A DNA stretch of 64,000 nt from Candidatus Kryptonium sp. (GTDB taxonomy: Bacteria > Bacteroidota > Ignavibacteria > Kryptoniales > Kryptoniaceae): contig JANXBN010000001.1 in the NCBI GenBank assembly GCA_025060635.1, forward strand, positions 124,001-188,000, written 5' to 3'. Both the position numbers and the translations under genes were made by a program. The notes beneath the pieces are model-generated. The model searched no databases and was not told the origin of the DNA. It was given only the letters and a program-made list of their open reading frames with translations. Shown here in pieces: positions 27,813 to 36,181 of this stretch. The first letter of the stretch is position 1. The number at the start of each line of letters is the position of its first letter.

Positions 27813-30800
27813 TTAATTAAGTCGCACTCTCTCAATTGAAATTTCACACGGCTCATCATTTACCTCCCAAGATTTCACATATTCAGCTTCTCTAAAGTTA
27901 TCAGAAAGTTCAATCGCAAGGGTTTCACTTTTGATGTAATCACTCAAGGCAAAAACAGCTTTTCTCAATTTCTCCGATTCGGTTTTGAAGAAGATACGAA
28001 TTCTATCCGTAACCTCAAAATTGGCTTCTTTTCTCATGTTTTGAACTCTATTTATGAACTCACGGGCGAAGCCTTCGTTTATCAGATCCTCGGTGAGTTC
28101 CGTATCAAGCGCCACAGTTATCACTCCGTCTGATTCAACGACCCAACCTTTTATATTTTCACTGTAAATTTCAACATCCTCTCTGGTAATCTCAATTTTT
28201 TCGTTATCAACTATGATTTCAATCTTCCCGTTTTCTTCAAGTTCTTTTATTTGTTTTCTTTGAAGCTCCTTGATGAATTGTGAAATTTTTTGTGCTTTCT
28301 TCCCAAATTTCGGACCTATTGATTTGAAGTTTGGCTTTGCTTTTTTCTCTACGATTTCCGAATCGTCATCAACATATTCAATCGCCTTTACATTGATTTC
28401 ATCCAGGATGACATCTTTCATTATTTCAATTTTCTCTTTCTCGTTCTCGTCTGATATAGGTATAATTATTTTTCTCAACGGTTGACGAACTTTTAGATTT
28501 GTTTTGGCACGAAGCGATCTAACTATGTAAACAATTCGCTGGGCAAGCTCCATTCTCTTTTCAAGTTCTGGATCTATTTCGTTTTCATTTGGTTCAGGTA
28601 TATAGGCAAGATGCACGGATTCGTAAGGTTCTTTCCTTGTGACGCTGTTGAGATTTCTATAAATTTCATCAGCAAGAAATGGTGCAAATGGAGCCATTAG
28701 TTTTGCTATCGTGATAAGGCATTCGTAAAGTGTTTGAAAGGCTGATATCTTATCTTTCTCAACGCCACTTTTCCAGAACCTTCTCCTGCTTCTGCGAACA
28801 TACCAGTTGGAAAGTTGATCTATAGTAAAGTCGGAAATCAAACGAGCTGCTTTAGTTAAATCATAATCATCCATTGCTTCAATATAGTTTTTAATCAGCG
28901 AGTTTAAAGCCGAAATTATCCATCTGTCAATTTCAGGTCTTTCCTTAACAGGAATCCTTTCTTCTGAATATGTGAAGTTATCTATGTTCGCATAAAGCGT
29001 GAAGAAGGAATAGGTGTTAATAAGTGTGCTGAAGAATTTGCGTTGTATCTCAACTATGTCTTCTTCGTTAAAGAGTTTCGGCTTCCAAGGTGGGCTCACG
29101 GACATGAGGTACCACCTGACGGAATCAGCTCCGTATTTCTCAACGACTTCAAATGGATCAACGACATTTCCGCGTGATTTTGACATTTTTTGTCCTTCTT
29201 TATCAAGTATAAGTTCATTCACAACAACATGTTTATATGCTGGGGAATCAAACAGGAAGCTTGAAATTGCATGTAGAGAGTAAAACCAACCTCGTGTTTG
29301 GTCAATTCCTTCTGCGATGAAATCAGCTGGGAAATTTTCCTTGAAAAGTTCAACATTTTCAAATGGATAATGGAACTGCGCAAATGGCATTGCTCCTGAA
29401 TCAAACCATACATCAATTACCTCAGGTGTCCTTCTCATTATTCCGTTGCACTTTTTGCATTCAAATGTTATCTGATCAACAAAAGGTTTATGAAGGTCAA
29501 GTGGTTCAGGCACATTCTTGCCTTCTTTCATTATTTCCTCAATGCTTCCAACAGATCTCATTTCACCGCAGTTTTCACAAATCCAAATGTTAAGTGGAGC
29601 ACCCCAGAATCTATCTCTTGATAAAGCCCAATCTTTATTTTCCTCAAGCCAATTCCCGAATCTACCAGAGCCAACCTCTGGTGGATGCCATTGAATTTGT
29701 TTATTTAGCTCAATCATCTTATCAACATAGCGAGTGGTGCTTATGTACCAGGACTCACGAGCATAATAAAGTAGCGGTGTTTTACATCTCCAACAATGTG
29801 GATAGCTATGAACGATCGTTTCTTTTTTGTATAACAAGCCACGCGATTTTAGATTTTGAATGATTTCAGGATCAGCATCTTTGACAAATTTCCCTTTGAA
29901 GTCTGTAATCTCATCTGTAAACTCGCCACTTTTGTTAACAGGTTGAAGCGTTGGTAAATCATATTCGCGTCCGACTTGATAATCTTCCTCACCGAAGGCA
30001 GGTGCAATATGAACTATTCCCGTTCCATCCTCGGTGCTGACGAAATCTGCTGTCACGACATAAAAAGCTTTCTTATCAACAGGTATATAGTCAAAAAGTC
30101 GCTCGTATTCTTTGCCTTTTAATTGATGACCTTTATATTCAGCAAGAATTTCATAATCACCATCAATCACAACTAATCTATCTCTTGCGAGAATTAAATT
30201 TTCTCCTTTGTGTGAAATTTTAACATAAGTTACCTCGGGATGAACTGCAAGAGCAACATTTGAAATTAAAGTCCAAGGCGTCGTGGTCCAAACAAGAAAA
30301 TATGTATTTTCTTCGCCTTTTGCTTTTATCTTAACATAAATTGATGGATCTTTGACATCCTCATAACCTTGAGCTACTTCGTGGGAAGAAAGTGGAGTTT
30401 CACATCTTGGGCAATATGGTTGGATTTTGTAGCCTTTATAGATGTAGCCTTTATCAAAGAACTGCTTTAATGCCCACCAAATTGATTCAATATATTCATT
30501 TGTAAAAGTTATGTAGGCATTTTCAAGGTCAATCCAATAGCCTATCCTTTCGGTCATTTCTTCCCAATCGTTGAGATATTCAAAGACCGACTTTTTGCAT
30601 TCTTCATTGAACTTTTCAATTCCGTATTCAATTATTTCGTCTTTGTGTTTTATTCCAAGTTTTTTCTCAATTTCAATTTCAACAGGAAGTCCGTGAGTAT
30701 CCCATCCTGCTTTGCGATAAACTTTGAAACCTCGCATCGTTTTATATCTACACACAAGATCTTTAATGGTTCGGCTCATTACATGGTGAATACCTGGGCG

Positions 30801-30956
30801 ACCATTTGCAGTCGGAGGTCCTTCATAAAAAGTAAAACTTGGTTTCCCCTCCCGTGTTAAAATGCTTTTCTCAAAAATTTTGTTCTCCTTCCAAAATTTC
30901 AAAATTTCACGCTCAAGATCTGAATACTTGATTTTGTCCGTTAATTCCTTATACAT
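27813..30956 (-). CDS. ileS: Isoleucyl-tRNA synthetase, type 2, with GxHH signature
   Basis: The enzyme charges tRNA-Ile. The N-terminal block YEGPPTANGRPGIHHVMSRT and AGWDTHGLPVEIEIE is that of the type 2 (eukaryote-like) branch. The usual HxGH signature reads G-I-H-H here, so the first His and the Gly have swapped places. KMSKS is intact at about residue 590 (GQKMSKSRGNVVDPFE). The editing domain (VWTTTPWTLISNVALAVHP) and the anticodon-binding part are present. I choose the ATG at 30956; a TTG four codons upstream is possible. Type 2 enzymes tolerate mupirocin, and published work links the GxHH swap to hyper-resistance. Confidence 0.95.
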   Translation of the reverse strand: MYKELTDKIKYSDLEREILKFWKENKIFEKSILTREGKPSFTFYEGPPTANGRPGIHHVMSRTIKDLVCRYKTMRGFKVYRKAGWDTHGLPVEIEIEKKLGIKHKDEIIEYGIEKFNEECKKSVFEYLNDWEEMTERIGYWIDLENAYITFTNEYIESIWWALKQFFDKGYIYKGYKIQPYCPRCETPLSSHEVAQGYEDVKDPSIYVKIKAKGEENTYFLVWTTTPWTLISNVALAVHPEVTYVKISHKGENLILARDRLVVIDGDYEILAEYKGHQLKGKEYERLFDYIPVDKKAFYVVTADFVSTEDGTGIVHIAPAFGEEDYQVGREYDLPTLQPVNKSGEFTDEITDFKGKFVKDADPEIIQNLKSRGLLYKKETIVHSYPHCWRCKTPLLYYARESWYISTTRYVDKMIELNKQIQWHPPEVGSGRFGNWLEENKDWALSRDRFWGAPLNIWICENCGEMRSVGSIEEIMKEGKNVPEPLDLHKPFVDQITFECKKCNGIMRRTPEVIDVWFDSGAMPFAQFHYPFENVELFKENFPADFIAEGIDQTRGWFYSLHAISSFLFDSPAYKHVVVNELILDKEGQKMSKSRGNVVDPFEVVEKYGADSVRWYLMSVSPPWKPKLFNEEDIVEIQRKFFSTLINTYSFFTLYANIDNFTYSEERIPVKERPEIDRWIISALNSLIKNYIEAMDDYDLTKAARLISDFTIDQLSNWYVRRSRRRFWKSGVEKDKISAFQTLYECLITIAKLMAPFAPFLADEIYRNLNSVTRKEPYESVHLAYIPEPNENEIDPELEKRMELAQRIVYIVRSLRAKTNLKVRQPLRKIIIPISDENEKEKIEIMKDVILDEINVKAIEYVDDDSEIVEKKAKPNFKSIGPKFGKKAQKISQFIKELQRKQIKELEENGKIEIIVDNEKIEITREDVEIYSENIKGWVVESDGVITVALDTELTEDLINEGFAREFINRVQNMRKEANFEVTDRIRIFFKTESEKLRKAVFALSDYIKSETLAIELSDNFREAEYVKSWEVNDEPCEISIERVRLN

Positions 30957-31057
30957 CTTCGCATGCAATTTATTTTTAAAGTGTTATGCAAAAATTTTTT
31001 TATTGTTCTTTAGCGAACCTTAAACGCTTTCGTTTATTCTCTTCTTAGGTTTTTAGC

Positions 31058-31300
31058 TCAATGCTTCCTAAATATAAACGATAGAATCCATATTATCAGT
31101 GTCAAAATTATGCTAAGCAAAATGCTTGTCGTGATAGGGAAGTAGAAAGTGAAGTTTCTCTTTTGTATTAAGATATCGCCGGGTAATTTACCAATGAATG
31201 GAATTTTACCACCGATTTTATCTGCGATTAAAAGTATAGCACCGAAGATAAAAATCAATGCTCCTATGAGTAGTAAAACTTTCCCAAGCGATTGAAGCAT
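31058..31300 (-). CDS. DUF2905 small membrane protein
   Basis: An 80-residue protein with two hydrophobic helices: VLLLIGALIFIFGAILLIAD near the start and a second at about residues 52-76. Between them is the family hallmark KIPFIGKLPGDILIQK. DUF2905 proteins are widespread and uncharacterised. It lies nine bases after the purine nucleoside phosphorylase gene on the same strand, so it is probably cotranscribed with it. Confidence 0.82.
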   Translation of the reverse strand: MLQSLGKVLLLIGALIFIFGAILLIADKIGGKIPFIGKLPGDILIQKRNFTFYFPITTSILLSIILTLIIWILSFIFRKH

Positions 31301-31308
31301 AGCTGTCT

Positions 31309-32136
31309 TTAAAGGTTAATTTTTTCAACCAAACGCTTCATAAGTAAAGTTAATTTAGGTTCCGCTTCTGATGCAACTCTTATAACATCTTCAAGGCTTA
31401 ATGGTTGAAGCGCATCTGGGAAGCACTCGTCAGTTATAACAGAAATCCCAAATACCTTCATTCCCATATGGTTTGCGACGATGTTCTCTGGGACTGTTGA
31501 CATTCCAACTGCATCAGCTCCGATCAATCTCAAAAACCGGTACTCTGCTCTCGTTTCAAGGCTTGGACCTGTCATTGCAACATAAACACCTTTTTGAACC
31601 CTTATTTTTTCTTCAAGCGCTACTTGCTCCGCAAGTTCAATTAATTCTTTATTATACGGCTCGGACATATCAGGAAATCTTGGTCCAAGCTCATCGTCAT
31701 TTGGTCCTATAAGAGGGTTATCCCCAAGTAGGTTGATATGATCTGTAATTATCATAAGATCGCCTTTTCTGAAGAGTGGGTTCAAACCACCAGCTGCGTT
31801 TGAAATTAAAAGATACTTAACACCCAAGAATTTCATCACCCGCACAGGGAAGGTAATTTGTTTCATCGTATATCCTTCATAGTAGTGAAATCTACCTTGC
31901 ATTGCTACGACATCTTTTCCGCTTAGATTACCAAAAATTAATCTGCCGTGATGAGATTCAACTGTTGAAATTGGGAAGTGAGGTATATCGCTATAGTCAA
32001 TTATTGTTTCAGCTTTGATTTCCTTTGCAAGTCCACCAAGCCCTGTTCCGAGAATTATACCAATTTTAGGTTCAAGCTTTGTTTTAGTTCTTATGAAATT
32101 TAATGCTTCCATTATTTGCTGTTTCAGCTCGCTCAT
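31309..32136 (-). CDS. punA: Purine nucleoside phosphorylase (trimeric, class I)
   Basis: The enzyme splits inosine or guanosine with phosphate for purine salvage. Diagnostic stretches are [14 protein letters not shown] (phosphate loop), [46 protein letters not shown] and [19 protein letters not shown] with the base-binding residues. At 275 residues it matches the trimeric class. It stands between DivIVA-like and DUF2905 genes on the minus strand with short gaps, consistent with one transcript. Confidence 0.94.
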   Translation of the reverse strand: MSELKQQIMEALNFIRTKTKLEPKIGIILGTGLGGLAKEIKAETIIDYSDIPHFPISTVESHHGRLIFGNLSGKDVVAMQGRFHYYEGYTMKQITFPVRVMKFLGVKYLLISNAAGGLNPLFRKGDLMIITDHINLLGDNPLIGPNDDELGPRFPDMSEPYNKELIELAEQVALEEKIRVQKGVYVAMTGPSLETRAEYRFLRLIGADAVGMSTVPENIVANHMGMKVFGISVITDECFPDALQPLSLEDVIRVASEAEPKLTLLMKRLVEKINL

Positions 32137-32157
32137 ATTTGGGATTCCACTTTTGTT

Positions 32158-32679
32158 TTATTGTTCCAAGTTTTTAATTATGTCGTCAAGTTTAATTTTT
32201 TCTTCTATTTTTTCCTGGGTCTCGGTTTTCGTGGGTGCTTCAAGAAGATTCAGTTTTTCCATCTCGGACATAAGAAAGTTTTTCAGTTCCTTTAAAATTC
32301 GTTCTTTTTCAATTTTCAAAGTTTGGATTTCGTTTTCAATTTTTATGCTTTCAATTTTTGCCTTGTCAATAATTTCCTTTGCTTTAAGTTCAGCTTCTTT
32401 TATTAAAAGCTCGGCTTGTTTTCTTGCGTTTTCAAGTGTTTTGGTTGCTGTTTCTTGGGCTTGTGTTACCGCAAGGTGTAAATTTTTTTCAATTTGTTTG
32501 TAAGTTGAAACCTCGGTTTCAAGCATCGCAATTTTTTCTTTGAGTTCTTTGTTCTCGTGAAGCAGATTTTCATACTCTGTAGCAAGCATTTCAAGGTAAA
32601 CTCTCACTTCTTCAATATTATAACCTCTAAAAGATTTTTTAAACTGTTGCTTTTTTATAGCAAGCGGTGTGAATTTCAT
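32158..32679 (-). CDS. DivIVA-domain coiled-coil protein
   Basis: The first 45 residues match the DivIVA N-terminal domain: FTPLAIKKQQFKKSFRGYN, then EEVRVYLEMLATEYE. The rest is a long coiled coil rich in Glu and Lys. DivIVA-domain proteins sense curved membrane and recruit division or wall-growth factors, mostly in Gram-positives. Short homologues next to yggS also occur in other phyla, as in this layout. A good Shine-Dalgarno (AAGGTGA) precedes the ATG. The role in this organism is inferred only. Confidence 0.83.
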   Translation of the reverse strand: MKFTPLAIKKQQFKKSFRGYNIEEVRVYLEMLATEYENLLHENKELKEKIAMLETEVSTYKQIEKNLHLAVTQAQETATKTLENARKQAELLIKEAELKAKEIIDKAKIESIKIENEIQTLKIEKERILKELKNFLMSEMEKLNLLEAPTKTETQEKIEEKIKLDDIIKNLEQ

Positions 32680-32690
32680 TTTATCACCTT

Positions 32691-33380
32691 TTAATTTCTT
32701 GGTCCGAATATCGCTGTCCCAATTCTTACGATCGTCGCTCCCTCTTCTACGGCGATCCAGTAGTCATTGCTCATTCCCATTGACAAATGTTTCATTTCAA
32801 CATTTTTGAGATCAAGTTTTTTTATCTCGTCGCTTAGTTGTCTTAACAACTTAAACATTGGGCGAACATCTTCTGGGTTCGGCAGATATGCAGCAACAGT
32901 CATAAGTCCCTTTATCCTTACAAATTCACAACTTTCGGAAATCTGTTTGACAAGCTCGGTGGTTTCCTCTGGCTTTACTCCATATTTTGTTTTTTCTCCA
33001 GATGTGTTAACCTCAATCAATACATCAACAATGCGATTTATCCTTTTCGCTCTTTTTTCAATTTCAAGAGCAAGTTTCAAACTGTCAACAGAATGTATCA
33101 AATGAACGAAATCAACTATGTATTTAACCTTGTTTGTCTGTAGATGCCCAACGAAGTGCCACCTTACATTTTGAATATCTATGTAACTCTTTTTTTCAAG
33201 AAGCTCTTGAACCCTATTTTCGCCTATATCGTTGATCCCAGCGTTTATCGCTTCTTTTATTTTGTCAACAGGAACGGTTTTTGTAACTGCTACGATGGTA
33301 ATTTCTTCTGGGTTTCTGCCTACCTTTTGACAGACCTCCCGAATTTTTTGCCTTATTTTATAAATGTTTTCGGCGATCAT
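32691..33380 (-). CDS. yggS: YggS-family PLP-binding protein
   Basis: This is a 229-residue single-domain fold III PLP protein that controls free pyridoxal phosphate levels. The PLP-binding Lys is in ITIVAVTKTVPVDKI, followed by IGENRVQELLEK, WHFVGHLQTNKVKYI and the C-terminal LSMGMSNDYWIAVEEGATIVR. It is the first gene of the minus-strand run (yggS, DivIVA, PNP, DUF2905). Its promoter should lie in the 255-base gap shared with the divergent ARPP-1 gene. Confidence 0.93.
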   Translation of the reverse strand: MIAENIYKIRQKIREVCQKVGRNPEEITIVAVTKTVPVDKIKEAINAGINDIGENRVQELLEKKSYIDIQNVRWHFVGHLQTNKVKYIVDFVHLIHSVDSLKLALEIEKRAKRINRIVDVLIEVNTSGEKTKYGVKPEETTELVKQISESCEFVRIKGLMTVAAYLPNPEDVRPMFKLLRQLSDEIKKLDLKNVEMKHLSMGMSNDYWIAVEEGATIVRIGTAIFGPRN

Positions 33381-33571
33381 TTAGTTCAGAAAAATAAAAG
33401 TGTGCTTTTGGATTTTAAATATAAGTCATAACCTATAAAAAATCAAATTGAGCGTCGCTTAACAAAGAATGCTGTTATGAGGAACTTTTTGAGTGAAATT
33501 TTGCTTAAATCTTTCAGATTAAATAAATTTCCAAAAAAAGGGGATTCAAAATCCGAGAGGCGCATAGAGTT

Positions 33572-33600
33572 TTTTTCATTTTTCAATAAACAATGAAAAA
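33572..33600. repeat. Inverted repeat in the yggS / ARPP-1 divergent gap
   Basis: A perfect 9-base inverted repeat (tttttcatt, 33572-33580, and aatgaaaaa, 33592-33600) with an 11-base centre lies 36 bases before the ARPP-1 ATG. It is AT-rich and has no T-run suited to termination. An operator or 5' UTR hairpin is possible, as is chance in such AT-rich sequence. Confidence 0.35.
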
Positions 33601-33616
33601 CTTTCCTAAAGGAAAC

Positions 33617-33626
33617 AAAAGGAGGT
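33617..33626 (+). promoter_or_regulatory. Strong ribosome binding site of the ARPP-1 gene
   Basis: AAAAGGAGGT ends nine bases before the ATG at 33636. It is one of the few near-consensus Shine-Dalgarno sequences in the window and suggests the gene was well translated when intact. Confidence 0.75.
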
Positions 33627-33635
33627 AAATTAGCC

Positions 33636-34001
33636 ATGTTCAAATCCGATTTATTTAACAGGGTTACAATTGGCGAAGCAAAGCAGTATGAAAATATGGT
33701 GGTTTATCCTTTGTTTTCGGTTGAGGATGGAAAGAACGAGTATTTAACTCTTGACGAAGCATTGAAGCAAAGTTTAATTAAAATAACCGAAGTCGGTGAA
33801 GAGGGGACTGTCAATAAGTTGAAAGTAGAAAATCTTGCCGACCTACCTATTTTAATACTTGAGGGGGAAGAGCTCATAGGAGCAAAGCAGAACAGAACTA
33901 TTAATACGACTATTCTAATCAAAGAAAAAACAACGACTTTCATCCCCGTTAGCTGTGTTGAACAAGGGCGATGGAACTACAAAACAAGCATGATTTTATA
34001 A
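33636..34001 (+). CDS. ARPP-1 family protein, N-terminal part of a frameshifted gene
   Basis: This frame encodes the N-terminal part of an ARPP-1 domain: YLTLDEALKQSLIKITEVGE, ADLPILILEGEELIGAKQNR, then TFIPVSCVEQGRWNYKT. It ends at once after that last motif at 34001. The natural continuation, HDFITPTYMRAKKVASV, lies in the next frame, so a single base appears missing in the A-rich run around 33980-33990. ARPP-1 is a domain of unknown function found beside phosphatase and rhodanese-like genes. The strong ribosome site and normal codon use suggest recent damage or a sequencing error. Confidence 0.75.
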   Translation: MFKSDLFNRVTIGEAKQYENMVVYPLFSVEDGKNEYLTLDEALKQSLIKITEVGEEGTVNKLKVENLADLPILILEGEELIGAKQNRTINTTILIKEKTTTFIPVSCVEQGRWNYKTSMIL

Positions 34002-34573
34002 CTCCCACATATATGCGAGCAAAGAAGGTTGCCTCCGTTACTAAATCAGTTAAAATGAAAAAAGAATTCGATTCAGATCAACACCTTGTCTGGTCGGCAG
34101 TTTCAGAACTGCTAATATCGTTCAATGTTGAAAGTTATAGTAAAGCAGTTGATGATGTTTATGCGGTAATGGAAGACAAACGATACGATTACCTACACAT
34201 CTTTAAATATGAAGATGGACAAAATGGGATAATCGTGTTCATCAATGATAGAGTTTCTGGGGTTGAATATATCTCGTTAAAGCGTGCTTATAAAATTTAT
34301 CACAGTGGATTTATTGCAAGCTACGCTCTTAATTCAATTTTTGAGGCGAAACGGGAGAAGAATGAAAATGGTTATAGAACAATAGATGAATTTATCTCTG
34401 AATTTGACAAATATCAATGGGAGATAACTAAATCCGTTGGGCTTGGTGATGATATAAGGTTTATGAACGACAATTATGTAGCAGCTGGTTTGATCTATCA
34501 AGGCGAGTTAATTCAAATGTCCATTTTAAATAATAATGAAGGAGGAGATAAAGGGTTGGAGCACACTTTTTGA
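33971..34573 (+). CDS. ARPP-1 family protein, C-terminal part of a frameshifted gene
   Basis: This overlapping frame continues the ARPP-1 protein after the frameshift. Its first residues to about 7 are an artefact of the out-of-frame ATG; real homology should begin at HDFITPTYMRAKK. It then reads DQHLVWSAVSELLISFNVES and ends in the usual domain region SLKRAYKIYHSGFIASYAL. Joined, the two parts would give about 310 residues, a plausible full length. No ribosome site precedes the ATG at 33971, so the fragment is unlikely to be made alone. Confidence 0.65.
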   Translation: MELQNKHDFITPTYMRAKKVASVTKSVKMKKEFDSDQHLVWSAVSELLISFNVESYSKAVDDVYAVMEDKRYDYLHIFKYEDGQNGIIVFINDRVSGVEYISLKRAYKIYHSGFIASYALNSIFEAKREKNENGYRTIDEFISEFDKYQWEITKSVGLGDDIRFMNDNYVAAGLIYQGELIQMSILNNNEGGDKGLEHTF

Positions 34574-34690
34574 CATAATAGATGACTTCCTTGTGTAGTT
34601 GCATTTCTGTCCAGATTCAATTTTTTTAAGTTTTCTTTTTTGTTTAAATTTTCAAAAAACAAAATCACCTTCTTTGAAAGTCACGGGCAA

Positions 34691-35923
34691 ATGTATAACT
34701 TCTATCCTTTGATCGCAAAAGAGAAAATTCTGACGGTTTCCGAATTAACTTATAAAATAAAGGAATTTGTTGAGCCAAATTTTCAAGATATATGGCTTCA
34801 GGGTGAGATATCAAATTATAAAGTGCACAGCCCTTCCGGACATGTTTATTTCACGCTTAAGGATCAAAATGCCTCAATAAATGCAGCGATGTGGAAAAGA
34901 TATGCTGATAATTATTTAAGAGATCGTGATTACAAAGACGGGGATAAAGTTTTGGTTCACGGTAAAATTGAGATCTATGAACCACGTGGTGAATATAAGA
35001 TCATAGTTGATTTTATTGAGCCTCTTGGAATTGGTGAACTTCAGATAAAATTTGAGATGTTGAAGCAGAAACTTGCAGCTGAAGGATTGTTTGATAAACG
35101 ATATAAGAAGCCAATTCCGGAATATCCAAATAAGATAGGAATTGTCACAAGCCCAACGGGCGCAGCGATAAGAGATATAATAAACATAATCTCGCGCCGT
35201 TTCCCAGCGGTTGAATTAATTCTTTATCCCGTCAAAGTTCAAGGTGAAGGTGCAGCGGAGGAGATAGCACAAGCGATAAGGGACTTTAATTCTTATGGTG
35301 AAGTTGAAGTGATAATAGTTGGAAGAGGTGGTGGTTCAATTGAAGATCTTTGGGCTTTTAATGAAGAAATCGTTGCAAGAGCTATCTTTGAATCAAAAAT
35401 CCCAATAATAAGCGCAGTTGGTCACGAAATTGATTATAGCATAAGTGACTTCGTTGCGGATTTAAGAGCTCCAACGCCGTCGGCAGCAGCTGAATTAGTC
35501 GTAAAAAATCGTGATGATGTTATTGAAAATGTTCAAAATATTTGGTATAATATCCATCAACTTGTGATTGATAAAATAAAAAATGCGAAAAAGGAGGTTG
35601 AACATCTCGTTAAAAGTTATGCTTTTAACCGACCGCTTGACTGGTTGAGACAATATACGATGAGAATTGACGAATTAACGCGAGCCCTTGATATTGCGAT
35701 GTCCCATAGATTTGAAATTATAAAACAAGATTTCAATCAATGGTTGAAAAGATTTGAATCGGTAAATCCTGAACTTGCTTTGAAGCGGGGTTATGCGATT
35801 GTCTATAAAAACGGAAAGATCGTTCACAGCAAAAATGAACTCAAGATAAACGACGAGTTTAATATAAAATTATCAGATGGAACAATAAAAGGAGTGATGA
35901 AAGGTTATGGCGAAGAAAAATGA
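34691..35923 (+). CDS. xseA: Exodeoxyribonuclease VII large subunit
   Basis: XseA is the catalytic subunit of exonuclease VII, which degrades single-stranded DNA. The OB-fold is at the N-terminus (LTVSELTYKIKEFVE, WLQGEISNYKVHSPSGHVYF). The catalytic domain follows with IGIVTSPTGAAIRDIINII, VIIVGRGGGSIEDLWAFNEE and VADLRAPTPSAAAELVV, and then a coiled coil. I start at the ATG 34691, immediately before the OB-fold, rather than the upstream in-frame TTG at 34640. It overlaps xseB by 17 bases, the usual arrangement for the two subunits. Confidence 0.94.
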   Translation: MYNFYPLIAKEKILTVSELTYKIKEFVEPNFQDIWLQGEISNYKVHSPSGHVYFTLKDQNASINAAMWKRYADNYLRDRDYKDGDKVLVHGKIEIYEPRGEYKIIVDFIEPLGIGELQIKFEMLKQKLAAEGLFDKRYKKPIPEYPNKIGIVTSPTGAAIRDIINIISRRFPAVELILYPVKVQGEGAAEEIAQAIRDFNSYGEVEVIIVGRGGGSIEDLWAFNEEIVARAIFESKIPIISAVGHEIDYSISDFVADLRAPTPSAAAELVVKNRDDVIENVQNIWYNIHQLVIDKIKNAKKEVEHLVKSYAFNRPLDWLRQYTMRIDELTRALDIAMSHRFEIIKQDFNQWLKRFESVNPELALKRGYAIVYKNGKIVHSKNELKINDEFNIKLSDGTIKGVMKGYGEEK

Positions 35924-36173
35924 AATAACAGAAACTTCCATTGAAAATTTAACATTTGAGCAAGCGCTAAGGGAACTTCAAGATATAGTAGATAAACTTG
36001 AAACCGGACAAGTGACGCTTGAAGAGGCAATTGAGATGTATGAGCGTGGGATCAGACTTTCAAAATACTGCATTAGTAAATTAACACAAGCGGAAATCAG
36101 GATAAAAAAGATAATCAAAGATGAATCTCAAGGATTTACACTTATTGATTTTGATTTAAATAACAAAATTTAG
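35907..36173 (+). CDS. xseB: Exodeoxyribonuclease VII small subunit
   Basis: An 88-residue protein with the XseB core: LTFEQALRELQDIVDKLETG, QVTLEEAIEMYERGIRLSKYC. The small subunit binds the coiled coil of XseA in the holoenzyme. The ATG lies within the end of xseA, preceded by GTGATGAAAGG, so translation is likely coupled. The last 20 residues are unremarkable. dxs starts nine bases later; xseB-dxs adjacency is common in bacteria. Confidence 0.93.
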   Translation: MAKKNEITETSIENLTFEQALRELQDIVDKLETGQVTLEEAIEMYERGIRLSKYCISKLTQAEIRIKKIIKDESQGFTLIDFDLNNKI

Positions 36174-36181
36174 AGGTCAAA

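Noticed and set aside
33443-33643. 66-residue minus-strand frame upstream of the ARPP-1 gene
   Set aside because: It would end within the yggS / ARPP-1 gap and cover the ARPP-1 ribosome site; composition is unlike a real protein.
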